A stretch of 64,000 nt of DNA. Source: Mesoflavibacter sp. Lineage in GTDB: Bacteria; Pseudomonadota; Alphaproteobacteria; UBA8366; Aestuariispiraceae. A model generated the notes under the pieces. The model saw nothing but the letters and a program-made list of their open reading frames with translations, had not been told where the DNA came from and did no database searches. A program made the translations under genes and the position numbers. The stretch lies in NCBI GenBank assembly GCA_017792345.1, contig CP051228.1, positions 930,001 through 994,000 of the forward strand, written 5' to 3'. Positions 20,673 through 29,526 of this stretch are shown here, one piece after another. How positions within the stretch are numbered: the first letter of the stretch is position 1; every line of letters starts with the position of its first letter.

Positions 20673-21695
20673 TTAAACGCCAACAGGACGCAGCCGCGCC
20701 AGGGCCGCCATCGCCTCACGCTCCATACCCGCGACGATATCCGCCAACGGTTCGACCCGGTCGGTCAGGCCCAGCGATTGGCCCGCAGACAGCATGCCGC
20801 GCGATACATCGCCGGTGCGATAGGCCTCCCGCCCGATCTTGCCGGAGACATGGGGCATAAGCCCCGCGATTCCGATTTCCGGGTTTTCGGTCTCCAGCTT
20901 CGACACCAGATCGGTCGTCTCGTTCCGCAGTGTGCGGATCGTGTTGCGGACCGTCTGCATGGTCAGCGCCGTATCCAACTCGCTGGCGTCGACCAGCGCC
21001 TGCTTATAATTGGGATGGGCTGCGACCTCTTCCGCCACCAGGAAGCGGGTGCCGACCACGACGCCCGCCGCGCCCATGGCCAGCGCCGCCACCAATTGCG
21101 ATCCCGTGCCGATCCCGCCGCCGATCAGGAAGGGAATGGTCAGACGCCGTTCGGCCAGCGCCGCGTTGACCATGCTGCCGATCATGTCCATGCCGGGATG
21201 CCCGCCGCATTCCGCACCGACGATGGAGACCATATCGACGCCAACAGACTGCGCCTTCACGGCATAGCGGACGCTGGGCACCTTGTGTAGGACGGTGATG
21301 CCTGCTTCCTTCAGGATCGGCATATAGGCTTCGGGATTGCGGCCCGATGTTTCGACGAAGCGCACGCCCTCCTCCGCGATCAGCCGGAATACCCGTTCGG
21401 TCTGTTCGCCCTGGATCAGCTTCGGAAGCATGGAAACATTGACCCCGAAAGGCGCGCCGCCGCACAGTCCGCGGCAGGTACGGATCTCCGCGCGCAAGCG
21501 GTCCGGTTCCGGAAAGCTGGCGGCGGTGATGAAGGAAATGATCCCCGCCCGCGCCGCCGCCGAAACATACTGCGCATCGGCCAGCCACATCAGCCCACCC
21601 GCGACGACCGGAAGGCGCGTGCCATAGGCGCGGGTTACCGGCGTATCGAAGACCGGGTCCGTCACTCGCACCGCACCCCCGCCATGCGGCGCCAT
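20673..21695 (-). CDS. Nitronate monooxygenase family FMN enzyme
   Basis: 340 residues. A TIM-barrel FMN enzyme of the NMO/2-nitropropane dioxygenase group: VVAGGLMWLADAQYVSAAARAGIISFI, PFGVNVSMLP, VGVDMVSIVGAECGGHPG (family histidine), and the phosphate loop IGGGIGTGSQLVAALAMGAAGVVVGTRF. Within beta-oxidation operons such proteins are often annotated as nitronate monooxygenases, but some act on enoyl or quinone-type substrates, so the function is open. ATG 21695 overlaps the upstream hydratase stop by one base; GTG 21698 is an alternative. Confidence 0.85.
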   Translation of the reverse strand: MAPHGGGAVRVTDPVFDTPVTRAYGTRLPVVAGGLMWLADAQYVSAAARAGIISFITAASFPEPDRLRAEIRTCRGLCGGAPFGVNVSMLPKLIQGEQTERVFRLIAEEGVRFVETSGRNPEAYMPILKEAGITVLHKVPSVRYAVKAQSVGVDMVSIVGAECGGHPGMDMIGSMVNAALAERRLTIPFLIGGGIGTGSQLVAALAMGAAGVVVGTRFLVAEEVAAHPNYKQALVDASELDTALTMQTVRNTIRTLRNETTDLVSKLETENPEIGIAGLMPHVSGKIGREAYRTGDVSRGMLSAGQSLGLTDRVEPLADIVAGMEREAMAALARLRPVGV

Positions 21696-22489
21696 CACGC
21701 ACCGCCCCGCAATTTCGCGAAATCGGGTTTGCGCTTTTCCAGGAAGGCCCCGATCCCCTCCGCGCCCTCATCGCCGCCCAGGGCGCGGGCCATGGCATCG
21801 CGCTCCCGGTCCAATTGGGAATCCGGATCCATGAAGGACGCGGTTTCCAGCAATGATTTGATATCGCGCAGCGCATTGGCGGGTCCGGCGGCCAGGCGGG
21901 ATGCATAATGCGTCGCCATGTCCATCGCACCACCCGGCTCGCACAGCTCGGTGACCATGCCCAGATCGTAAAGCCGGTCCGCCGTGATCGGGTCGCCCAG
22001 CATGCACAGGCGGGATACCAGCGGGCGCGGCAATTGCGCCGCCAGCCGCGCGGTCAGACCGCCATCGGGCACCAGACCAGCCTTCACATAGGCGACGGTG
22101 AACTGCGCACCGCGCGCGGCAATGACGAAATCGCAGGCCAGCGCCAGTGAGACGCCTGCCCCCGCCGCACCGCCTTCCACCGCCGCGATGACGGGTTTCG
22201 GACAGGCGCGGATCGCGCGGATGACCCCATGCAGGCCGTCGATTGCCTCACGCCGCCCCGCCTCGGACATCTCGCGCCGTTTCACGAGGGTCTTCAGGTC
22301 GCCGCCGGCACAGAAGAAGCTGCCCTCGCCGGTCAGGACGACCGACGCAATGGCATCATCCTGCGCGGCCTGATCTGTCGCGGCCAGGATGGTCGCATAG
22401 AGTTCCGTCGACAGGGGATTGCGGCGCGCGCCGTTGCGGTTGGTGACCACCAGCGCGGCATCGATCTTTTCCAATGTCACATCGGCCAT
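21695..22489 (-). CDS. Enoyl-CoA hydratase/isomerase
   Basis: 264 residues of the crotonase fold: LTGEGSFFCAGGDLKTLV and AAVEGGAAGAGVSLALACDFVIAA make the CoA-binding and oxyanion-hole elements, and the later FTVAYVKAGLVPDGGLTARLAAQL is typical. It would hydrate an enoyl-CoA in the same pathway as the two acyl-CoA dehydrogenases. In the pim gene set the matching member is PimE. It starts one base after the thioesterase stop and overlaps the next gene. Confidence 0.9.
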   Translation of the reverse strand: MADVTLEKIDAALVVTNRNGARRNPLSTELYATILAATDQAAQDDAIASVVLTGEGSFFCAGGDLKTLVKRREMSEAGRREAIDGLHGVIRAIRACPKPVIAAVEGGAAGAGVSLALACDFVIAARGAQFTVAYVKAGLVPDGGLTARLAAQLPRPLVSRLCMLGDPITADRLYDLGMVTELCEPGGAMDMATHYASRLAAGPANALRDIKSLLETASFMDPDSQLDRERDAMARALGGDEGAEGIGAFLEKRKPDFAKLRGGA

Positions 22490-22490
22490 G

Positions 22491-22913
22491 TCAGTTTCCT
22501 CCCCGGCGGTGCGGCGGGACCTTCTTGAACACGCCGGTTGCCGTTGCGATCAAGGTTCCGGCCTCGTCGGTTAAATGCCCTTCGATGAACAACAGGCTAC
22601 GGCCGCCCCCGGTCACCCGGCCGACCGCCGTGACGCGCCCGCCCTTGGCCGGTGCCACGAATTGGGTGGTCAGCGAAATCGTCAGGAAGGGAACCCGCCC
22701 GGTTTCGTCCACCGTCAAACTGCCCGTCGCCCCGCAGGCACTGTCCAACAGTGCCGATGCGATGCCGCCATGCAGCACCCCGTGCCGGTTCAGATGCCGA
22801 TCGTCGATATCCAGCCAGCAGCGCGCACAACGGTCCGGTTGCCCGACATCGAGGACATAGCCGATCAGGCGCTGCGGCCCCGTTTCGTCGCGGATGATGC
22901 CCCCGTCGCTCAC
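22491..22913 (-). CDS. PaaI-type hotdog thioesterase
   Basis: 140 residues of the hotdog fold. The segment HLNRHGVLHGGIASALLDSACGAT is the 4HBT/PaaI signature, with the catalytic Asp-type residue in LLDSA and the HGG loop. It probably releases CoA from dead-end thioesters during catabolism. A likely zinc-like cluster of cysteines near the N-terminus (DRCARCWLDID) is unusual for this family. The start is GTG 22913, seven bases after the dehydrogenase stop. Confidence 0.82.
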   Translation of the reverse strand: MSDGGIIRDETGPQRLIGYVLDVGQPDRCARCWLDIDDRHLNRHGVLHGGIASALLDSACGATGSLTVDETGRVPFLTISLTTQFVAPAKGGRVTAVGRVTGGGRSLLFIEGHLTDEAGTLIATATGVFKKVPPHRRGGN

Positions 22914-22919
22914 GATGGA

Positions 22920-24056
22920 TCAGACCCGCGCCAGGGCGATGAACCGTTCCAAGTGATGATCGGTATCGCCGAAACGGTGGTCGACCATCACCATGCGCTT
23001 GGCCAGATGGGCCAAACCGTATTCCTGGGTCATACCGATCCCGCCATGCATCTGGATCGTTTCTTCGGCGACCAGCCGCCCGACCCGGCCGATCAGGTTC
23101 TTGGCGGCACTCACCTGACGTTCGCGGGTCGCGCGGTCGCGGTCCAGATGACCGGCCGCGTTGATCACGGCGGACCTCGCCTGTTCGATCTCGACCAGCA
23201 TATCCGCCATCCGGTGCTGCAGCGCCTGGAACTTGCCCAGCGGCCGACCGAATTGCTTACGGGTCCGCAGATAGTCGACCGTCAGGTCCTTGGCGCTTTC
23301 CATCGCGCCCAGGGCTTCGGCACACAAAGCCGCGATTGCGTAAGCCGCGCGCCGCTCGATCGCCGGGAAGGCCTCCCCAATCGCGCCCAACGCAGCATTC
23401 GACGGCACCTCGACATCGCGCAGCACGATTTCCGCCGCCGTGCCCCCGCCCATCACGGGATAGGCGCGGCGGGACAGGCCGGGTGCGTCGGCGGGGACCA
23501 GAAACAGGGAAATCCCCGCCTCGTCCGCGACATCCCCCCCGCTGCGCGCGCTGACCACCAATGTCTGTGCGTTGCCGCCGTTGCCGACGACCGCCTTGCG
23601 TCCATTCAGGACGAAAGCATCGCCGCGCATCTCGGCCTTTGCAGAAACACGGGAAAGTTCATAACGCGAGTCCGGCTCGCCATGCGCGAAGGCCAATTGC
23701 ACGGAACCTGCAATAACATCGTCGACGATGGCCTTCTGCCCGTCGGATCCCAGATCGGCGATCAGACCGCCTGCCAGTACCGCCGTATCCAGAAACGGCT
23801 CCACCACTCCGGCGCGGCCGAATTCTTCGAACACGACGGCCAGGTCGAATCCCGCCCCGCCGAATCCGCCTTCGGCCTCGCCGAACAAGGCCCCGATCAC
23901 GCCCAACTCGGCCAGTTCCGACCAGACGGTCCGGCAATAGCCTTCATCCTCCTGCAGGATGCCGTGCAAGGTTTCGGTGGAATACCGGTCCGCCAGATAA
24001 CGCCGCAGGGTATCCTGCAGCATCTGGCGTTCTTCGGTCAGCGCGAAATCGACCAT
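22920..24056 (-). CDS. Acyl-CoA dehydrogenase, small-subunit type (PimD-like)
   Basis: 378 residues. Three domains of acyl-CoA dehydrogenase: N-terminal helices (MVDFALTEERQMLQDTLRRYLADRY), a middle beta barrel with diverged FAD-binding sequence, and a C-terminal domain ending MHGGIGMTQEYGLAHLAKRMVMVDHRFGDTDHHLERFI. It starts two bases after the large partner, which suggests a heteromeric enzyme like PimC/PimD of Rhodopseudomonas palustris. It oxidises an acyl-CoA to the 2-enoyl-CoA with FAD. Confidence 0.9.
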   Translation of the reverse strand: MVDFALTEERQMLQDTLRRYLADRYSTETLHGILQEDEGYCRTVWSELAELGVIGALFGEAEGGFGGAGFDLAVVFEEFGRAGVVEPFLDTAVLAGGLIADLGSDGQKAIVDDVIAGSVQLAFAHGEPDSRYELSRVSAKAEMRGDAFVLNGRKAVVGNGGNAQTLVVSARSGGDVADEAGISLFLVPADAPGLSRRAYPVMGGGTAAEIVLRDVEVPSNAALGAIGEAFPAIERRAAYAIAALCAEALGAMESAKDLTVDYLRTRKQFGRPLGKFQALQHRMADMLVEIEQARSAVINAAGHLDRDRATRERQVSAAKNLIGRVGRLVAEETIQMHGGIGMTQEYGLAHLAKRMVMVDHRFGDTDHHLERFIALARV

Positions 24057-24058
24057 GA

Positions 24059-25255
24059 TTACAGTTCCAGAATTGCCTTGCTGATGATCGTCCGCTGGAC
24101 CTCGTTGGATCCGCCGAAGATCGACAGTTTTCGATTGTTGAAATATTGCGGCGCGGCGGGCGTCGCATAGTCGGGGCCGACCGGCTCTTCATTATAGCCC
24201 TCGTCGAGCGCTTCGGAGACGAAGGGCATCGCGTAGGGACCGACGGCGCGGCGCGTCAGATCGTTGATCTCCTGACGAATGGCCGTGCCCTTGATCTTCA
24301 GCATGGAACTTTCGGCGCCCGGCGCCTGCCCCGCCGCCGCCTTGGCAATCACGCGCAGATTGGTCGTGGCCATCGCCATCAGATCGATTTCGATCTGCGC
24401 CATGCGGGCCGCGAAATGCGGATTGTCGATCAGCGGCCGACCGCCGGACTGTTCCTGCCGCGCGATACGTTTCAGATTGGCCAGGCCGGCATTGGAGAAG
24501 CCGACACCCGCAATATTCGTCCGCTCATGGGTCAGCAGGTATTTGGCATAGGTCCAGCCTTCATTCTCCGTGCCGACCAGATTGGCCGCCGGGACGCGAA
24601 CGTCGTCGAAAAAGACCTCGTTCACTTCCGGCGTGCCTTCCAGAAGGACGATCGGGCGGACCTCGACCCCGGGGCTGTTCATGTCGATCAAAAGGAAGGA
24701 AATCCCTTCCTGCGGCTTCGCCTCCGCATCGGTCCGGACGAGACAGAATATCCAGTTCGCGTGCTGGCCCAGCGTGGTCCAGGTCTTCTGGCCGTTGACG
24801 ATATAGTCGTCGCCGTCGCGCACCGCGTGGGTCTTCAGCGACGCCAGATCGGACCCGGCACCCGGCTCGGAATATCCCTGGCACCACCAATGCTCGCCAT
24901 TCAGGATCTTCGGCAGGAAACGATCCTGCTGTTCCTTCGATCCGAATTTCTGCAGCACCGGCCCTAGCATGGTCAGGCCGAAGGGCACGATCCGCGGCGC
25001 GTTGGCCAGGGTCGTCTCTTCCTCGAAAATATGGCGCTGAACCGCATTCCAACCGGTGCCGCCGAATTCCGCCGGCCAGTTCCCTGCCAGCCAACCGCGG
25101 GCGTTCAGGACGGCGTGCCATTCCTCATGATCCGCTTTGGACAGGCGCTTGCCCAGCCGGACCTTCTCAGACAGCCGCTCCGGCAGATGTTCGGCCAGAA
25201 AATCGCGAACTTCCTGGCGGAAGGCGGTTTCCTCTGCGGTATAGTTCAGGTCCAT
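24059..25255 (-). CDS. Acyl-CoA dehydrogenase, large-subunit type (PimC-like)
   Basis: 398 residues from ATG 25255. The start MDLNYTAEETAFRQEVRDFL, then WHAVLNARGWLAGNWPAEFGGTGWNAVQRHIFEEE, then WWCQGYSEPGAGSDLASLKT and IVNGQKTWTTLGQHANWIFCLVRTD, closely follow the PimC sequence as I remember it. The C-terminal part has NNRKLSIFGGSNEVQRTIISKAILEL. It should form a complex with the neighbouring small subunit. The substrate (pimeloyl-CoA or a related dicarboxyl or branched CoA) is inferred from the operon. Confidence 0.92.
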   Translation of the reverse strand: MDLNYTAEETAFRQEVRDFLAEHLPERLSEKVRLGKRLSKADHEEWHAVLNARGWLAGNWPAEFGGTGWNAVQRHIFEEETTLANAPRIVPFGLTMLGPVLQKFGSKEQQDRFLPKILNGEHWWCQGYSEPGAGSDLASLKTHAVRDGDDYIVNGQKTWTTLGQHANWIFCLVRTDAEAKPQEGISFLLIDMNSPGVEVRPIVLLEGTPEVNEVFFDDVRVPAANLVGTENEGWTYAKYLLTHERTNIAGVGFSNAGLANLKRIARQEQSGGRPLIDNPHFAARMAQIEIDLMAMATTNLRVIAKAAAGQAPGAESSMLKIKGTAIRQEINDLTRRAVGPYAMPFVSEALDEGYNEEPVGPDYATPAAPQYFNNRKLSIFGGSNEVQRTIISKAILEL

Positions 25256-25268
25256 CGGCCGTCCCCCG

Positions 25269-26444
25269 TCAGTAGATTTCGAACAGGCCTGCCGCGCCCA
25301 TGCCGCCGCCGACACACATGGTGGCCACGCCCAGCTTGGCGCCCCGGCGTTTGCCTTCCAGCAACAGCGCCCCGACCATCCGCGCCCCGGTCATGCCGAA
25401 AGGATGACCGATGGCGATCGACCCGCCATTCACGTTGAAGATGTCCGGGTCGATGCCCAGCGTGTCGCGGCAGTAAAGGGCCTGACTGGCGAAGGCCTCG
25501 TTCAATTCCCAAAGGTCGATATCCGAGACCTTTTTGCCCGTCCGCTCCAGAAGGCGCGGCACGGCCAGGACCGGGCCGATGCCCATCTCGTCCGGCTCGC
25601 AGCCCGCGACCGCGAAACCGCGAAACGCGCCCAATGGTTCCAGTCCTTCGCGTTCCGCCTCTTTCGCGTCCATGACGATCAGCGCTGCCGCACCGTCGGA
25701 CAGCTGGGACGCATTCCCAGCGGTGATGAATTGATCTTCACCCCGTACCGGCAACAGTTTGGCCAGACCCTCCAGCGTGGTATCCGGGCGATTGCACTCG
25801 TCCTTCGACAGGGTGATGTTCTGTTCCGACACCGCGCCTGTCTCCTTGTCCTTAACCGCCTTGATCAGGTCGATGGACACCAGTTCCGCATCGATGCGGC
25901 CTGCCGCTTGCGCCGCCGCCGTGCGCTGCTGTGAAGACAGCGAGTATTCGTCCTGATACTCCCGGCTGATGCCATAGCGACGGGCGACGATGTCGGCCGT
26001 TTCGATCATGGTCAGGTAGAGGTCGGGCTTATGCGCTTCGATCCAGGTATCGCGGCTGTGCCGGACCGGCGGCTGGACCATGGAAATGGATTCGACCCCG
26101 CCCGCCAGCACACAGGCCGCGCCGTCCTGGACGACGGAATGCGCCGCCATCGCGACGGCCTGCAAGCCGGAGGCGCAGAAGCGGTTTACCGTTGTGCCGG
26201 CAACGCTGACCGGCAGACCCGCACGGATTGCGATCTGCCGGGCGATATTGCCGCCGGTCACATATTCCGGATAGCCGCAGCCGATGATGCTGTCTTCGAT
26301 CCGTACCGGGTCAATCCCGGCGCGGCGCACCGCCTCCGCCGCGACATGGCCGCCCATCGTCGCCCCATGGGTGCGGTTGAACGCACCCCGGCCGGCCTTG
26401 CCGATTGGGGTGCGTGCCGTGGATACGATAACGGCCTCGCGCAT
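25269..26444 (-). CDS. Thiolase (acetyl-CoA acyltransferase)
   Basis: 391 residues, full length. The nucleophilic cysteine is in [22 protein letters not shown]; the second active region [21 protein letters not shown] and the C-terminal [13 protein letters not shown] are both intact. It cleaves 3-oxoacyl-CoA to acetyl-CoA and a shortened acyl-CoA. It starts three bases after the bifunctional enzyme stop, so they are one transcript. In the pim operon the matching gene is pimB. Confidence 0.94.
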   Translation of the reverse strand: MREAVIVSTARTPIGKAGRGAFNRTHGATMGGHVAAEAVRRAGIDPVRIEDSIIGCGYPEYVTGGNIARQIAIRAGLPVSVAGTTVNRFCASGLQAVAMAAHSVVQDGAACVLAGGVESISMVQPPVRHSRDTWIEAHKPDLYLTMIETADIVARRYGISREYQDEYSLSSQQRTAAAQAAGRIDAELVSIDLIKAVKDKETGAVSEQNITLSKDECNRPDTTLEGLAKLLPVRGEDQFITAGNASQLSDGAAALIVMDAKEAEREGLEPLGAFRGFAVAGCEPDEMGIGPVLAVPRLLERTGKKVSDIDLWELNEAFASQALYCRDTLGIDPDIFNVNGGSIAIGHPFGMTGARMVGALLLEGKRRGAKLGVATMCVGGGMGAAGLFEIY

Positions 26445-26447
26445 GCC

Positions 26448-28547
26448 TTAATCCTCGTTGTTCAAACTGTCGAAATTGCTACCTTTGGCCACAAGGTCCT
26501 CCAGCAACCGCGCCGGACGCCAGAAGAAGTCGTCTTCCTTCGCGAAGGTCCGGATATCGGACAGAACCGTGTCCAGCCCGACCATGTCCGCATACTTCAT
26601 CGGCCCGCCGCGCCAACGCGGGAAGCCATAGCCGGACAGCAGGGTGATATCGACATCCAGCGGCCGCTTGGCGATGCCCTCATCGACGATCTTCGCGGCT
26701 TCATTGATCATCGCGGCCATATAGCGCCGGACGATTTCCTCGTCGTCGAAAGCGCGCGGCTCGATACCCAGCTTGGCGCGTTCCTCGGCGATGATCTGTT
26801 CGACCTCGGGATCGGGCGTACCCTTCCGCGCGCCGTCTTCGTATTTGTAGTAGCCGCGTCCGGTTTTCTGCCCGAACCAGCCGTTTTCGCAGATCCGGTC
26901 GGCATAGGTCGGCACCCGTTCGCGCGGGTCGCGGGTCGCGGCGCGGCGCTTGCGCGTGGCCCAGCCGATGTCCAAGCCGGCCAGGTCGCTGACCGCAAAG
27001 GGACCCATGGCGAAGCCGAAATTCACCAGCGCCTTGTCGATCTGATAGGGGCTGGCCCCGTCCAGGATCATATGATCGGCGGCGGCGCGATAGACCGCCA
27101 GCATGCGGTTGCCGATGAACCCGTCGCAGACACCCGCCCGCACCGCGATCTTCTTCAGCGTCTTGGCGAGGGCGAAACCGGTCGCCACCACTTCGGGCGC
27201 GGTCTTGTCCGCCACGACCACTTCCAGCAATTTCATGATATGGGCCGGCGAAAAGAAGTGCAGGCCGATCACGTCCTGCGGGCGCGAGGTCATCGCGGCT
27301 ATTTCGTCGATATCCAGATAGGACGTGTTTGTCGCCAGCACCGCCCCCGGCTTGCAGACGGCGTCCAGTTTGGTGAAGACGTCCTGCTTCACCTCCATGC
27401 TTTCGAACACGGCCTCGACCACCAGATCCGCATCGGACAAGGCCGCGTAATCCGTCACCGCCCGGAACGACTTCCCGACCAGCGCGTCTCGCTTCTCCTG
27501 GGTCAACTTTCCGCGCTTGACGCTGCCGTCAGCGAGACCGGAGATCGTGCCGGCCGCCTTCGCCGCTGCATCCTGATCGCGTTCGATCAGGGTCACGTCC
27601 AGCCCGTTCAGCAGCGCGCAGAAGGCGATACCCGCCCCCATCGTGCCGCCGCCGATCACCCCGATCTTTGCGACCGGACGGGGCTCGACGCCCTTCAACT
27701 CCGGCAGCTTTGCGACTTTCCGTTCAGAGAAGAATGCGTGGATCAAGCCTTCGCGCTGCGGCGAGTCCAGCAAGGTCTTGAACAGGCGCCGCTCCTCGGC
27801 CAGCCCGTCCTCGAAAGGCAGGCTCAGCGCCGCCGCGACCGCGTCGACACAGGTCGGCGGCGCGATCTGACCGCGCGCGGCCTTCGTCACTTTCGCCCGC
27901 CAGTCGGCCAGAACGGCGTCATCCTTTGCCGGCGGGTCCATATCGCGGATACGCCGGACGCCGCGATTGTCCGCCAAGATCTTCGCGGCAAAGGCCAGGC
28001 CCGCAGCCTCGGGGTCGGCCTCATCGGAGACCGCATCGACAATGCCCAGCTTTTCCGCCTCGGCGATCGGGACATGCCGGCCGGATGTGATCATATCCAA
28101 AGCCGCGTCAACACCGACCAGTCGCGGCATGCGCTGCGTGCCGCCCGCGCCCGGCAAAATGCCCAAGGTCACTTCCGGCAGGCCGACCCGCGCGCCCTTC
28201 AGACCGACGCGGTAATGGGCGCCAAGCGCCACTTCCAATCCGCCGCCCAGCGCCGTGCCGTGAAGGACCGCCACGATGGGCTTCATGGAGGCTTCGATGC
28301 GGTTGATCACATCGGGCAGCGCCGGCGGTTGCGGCGGCTTGCCGAATTCGGAGATATCCGCCCCGGCGATGAAGGTCCGACCGTCGCCGACGATGATTGC
28401 CGCGTCGATATCGGCGCTGGTGTCGACGGTTTCGATCGCGTCGGAAAGGCCCTGACGGACCCCCTGGGACAGCGCGTTTACAGGCGGATTCGCCACCCGG
28501 ATGACGGCGATGCGATCAGTGACGGAAACGCGAACCAAATCGGACAT
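26448..28547 (-). CDS. Bifunctional enoyl-CoA hydratase / 3-hydroxyacyl-CoA dehydrogenase (FadJ/PimF-type)
   Basis: 699 residues. An N-terminal crotonase domain (VGDGRTFIAGADISEFG, LHGTALGGGLEVALGAHYRV, ILPGAGGTQRMPRLVG) is joined to a Rossmann dehydrogenase (IGVIGGGTMGAGIAFCALLNGLDVTLIERD) with the catalytic IGLHFFSPAHIMKLLEVV and a final dehydrogenase repeat. It carries out the hydration and NAD-linked oxidation steps of beta-oxidation. It is the first gene of the eight-gene operon; an IclR-type operator lies about 90 bases upstream. Confidence 0.95.
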   Translation of the reverse strand: MSDLVRVSVTDRIAVIRVANPPVNALSQGVRQGLSDAIETVDTSADIDAAIIVGDGRTFIAGADISEFGKPPQPPALPDVINRIEASMKPIVAVLHGTALGGGLEVALGAHYRVGLKGARVGLPEVTLGILPGAGGTQRMPRLVGVDAALDMITSGRHVPIAEAEKLGIVDAVSDEADPEAAGLAFAAKILADNRGVRRIRDMDPPAKDDAVLADWRAKVTKAARGQIAPPTCVDAVAAALSLPFEDGLAEERRLFKTLLDSPQREGLIHAFFSERKVAKLPELKGVEPRPVAKIGVIGGGTMGAGIAFCALLNGLDVTLIERDQDAAAKAAGTISGLADGSVKRGKLTQEKRDALVGKSFRAVTDYAALSDADLVVEAVFESMEVKQDVFTKLDAVCKPGAVLATNTSYLDIDEIAAMTSRPQDVIGLHFFSPAHIMKLLEVVVADKTAPEVVATGFALAKTLKKIAVRAGVCDGFIGNRMLAVYRAAADHMILDGASPYQIDKALVNFGFAMGPFAVSDLAGLDIGWATRKRRAATRDPRERVPTYADRICENGWFGQKTGRGYYKYEDGARKGTPDPEVEQIIAEERAKLGIEPRAFDDEEIVRRYMAAMINEAAKIVDEGIAKRPLDVDITLLSGYGFPRWRGGPMKYADMVGLDTVLSDIRTFAKEDDFFWRPARLLEDLVAKGSNFDSLNNED

Positions 28548-28635
28548 TTATCTTCCTCCTGGCCGGAACGGGCGACCCGCCCCGGCGACTTTCAGACCCT
28601 AGCAATCGGCATCGGAATTTCAATAATTAAAATCA

Positions 28636-28654
28636 AATTCCACTATGCAGAATT
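28636..28654 (-). promoter_or_regulatory. IclR-type operator upstream of the beta-oxidation operon
   Basis: AATTCCACTATGCAGAATT is an imperfect inverted repeat with a seven-base centre. The same sequence, differing at two positions, precedes the TRAP operon at 32491-32509. Both operons flank an IclR regulator gene, so this is probably its binding site. Confidence 0.7.
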
Positions 28655-28680
28655 ACTAGTTCTTGCAATGTGAACGCCGG

Positions 28681-29517
28681 TCACCCGCGCTGCGCCAAGA
28701 CAGGGGATTGACCGGTCGCCCGTTCCAGCTCCCGGACGGCGGCCCGCAGCTTCGGGCCGACCTCCTCCTGCATACGGGCATCCGTCAGGTCTTTTGGCAA
28801 CGCGCCACAGGTGAAGATCACCGGTTCCGTCAGTTCATAGCTTCGGAACGGCACGGCCACGGCATTCACCGTCGCGGCAAAGCGGATTTCCGGCTGCGCG
28901 ATGACATGGCCGACGGAGACGAGATCGGCATAGGCCTCGTTCCGCAATGTGCGCGCCATGTCGATTGTCAGTCCGTTTTCCCCTTCCAGATAGGCGGCGA
29001 CTTCTTCGAACTCGCTGTCCGACAAGGCGGCCAGCAGAGCATGACCGGAGGACGAGCCCTTGACCGGAATGCGGTGACCGGTTTCCAGCCAAATCGACGA
29101 CACGCCGCGCGGCCGCCAGGTCTTGACCAGCAGCAGCTTGCGTTCGTCCCGCACCGCCAACACGACCAGTGTCCCGGTCTCGTTCGCCAGATTCTGCATG
29201 ATCGGCGACCCGACCTCGACGAAGGACATGGACGCGGTGGCGACATTGCCCAAAGCCAGCAGGGACGGGCCGAGCCGATACCGGTCGCGCCGCCCCTCAT
29301 GGGTCAGATAGCCCAACGCCTGCAAGGTGAAGGTCAGGCGCGAAACGGTCGATTTCGGCAGGCCGGTGCGCTCCGCGATTTCCTGGTTGCCGAGACCGTC
29401 GTCGGACGCGCGGAACGCCCGCAATACGCTGAGCCCGCGCGCCAGCGTGGTCGCGAAACGACGATCGCCCTGATGATCGGACTCAAGCCCTTTTTTATCC
29501 GGTTTAACCGACGACAT
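28681..29517 (-). CDS. IclR-family transcriptional regulator
   Basis: 278 residues. An N-terminal winged helix (RGLSVLRAFRASDDGLGNQEIAERTGLPKSTVSRLTFTLQALGYL) precedes the effector domain, which ends VGHVIAQPEIRFAATVNAVAVPFRS. It follows the DctM gene by nine bases and is transcribed with the TRAP transporter. Two matching palindromes, one before the TRAP operon and one before the beta-oxidation operon, suggest it controls both and itself. The inducer is likely the transported acid or its CoA derivative (inference). Confidence 0.9.
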   Translation of the reverse strand: MSSVKPDKKGLESDHQGDRRFATTLARGLSVLRAFRASDDGLGNQEIAERTGLPKSTVSRLTFTLQALGYLTHEGRRDRYRLGPSLLALGNVATASMSFVEVGSPIMQNLANETGTLVVLAVRDERKLLLVKTWRPRGVSSIWLETGHRIPVKGSSSGHALLAALSDSEFEEVAAYLEGENGLTIDMARTLRNEAYADLVSVGHVIAQPEIRFAATVNAVAVPFRSYELTEPVIFTCGALPKDLTDARMQEEVGPKLRAAVRELERATGQSPVLAQRG

Positions 29518-29526
29518 GCTGCGGCC

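Noticed and set aside
26031-28673. 880-residue plus-strand open frame
   Set aside because: Antisense to the thiolase and the bifunctional beta-oxidation enzyme; no recognisable domain.
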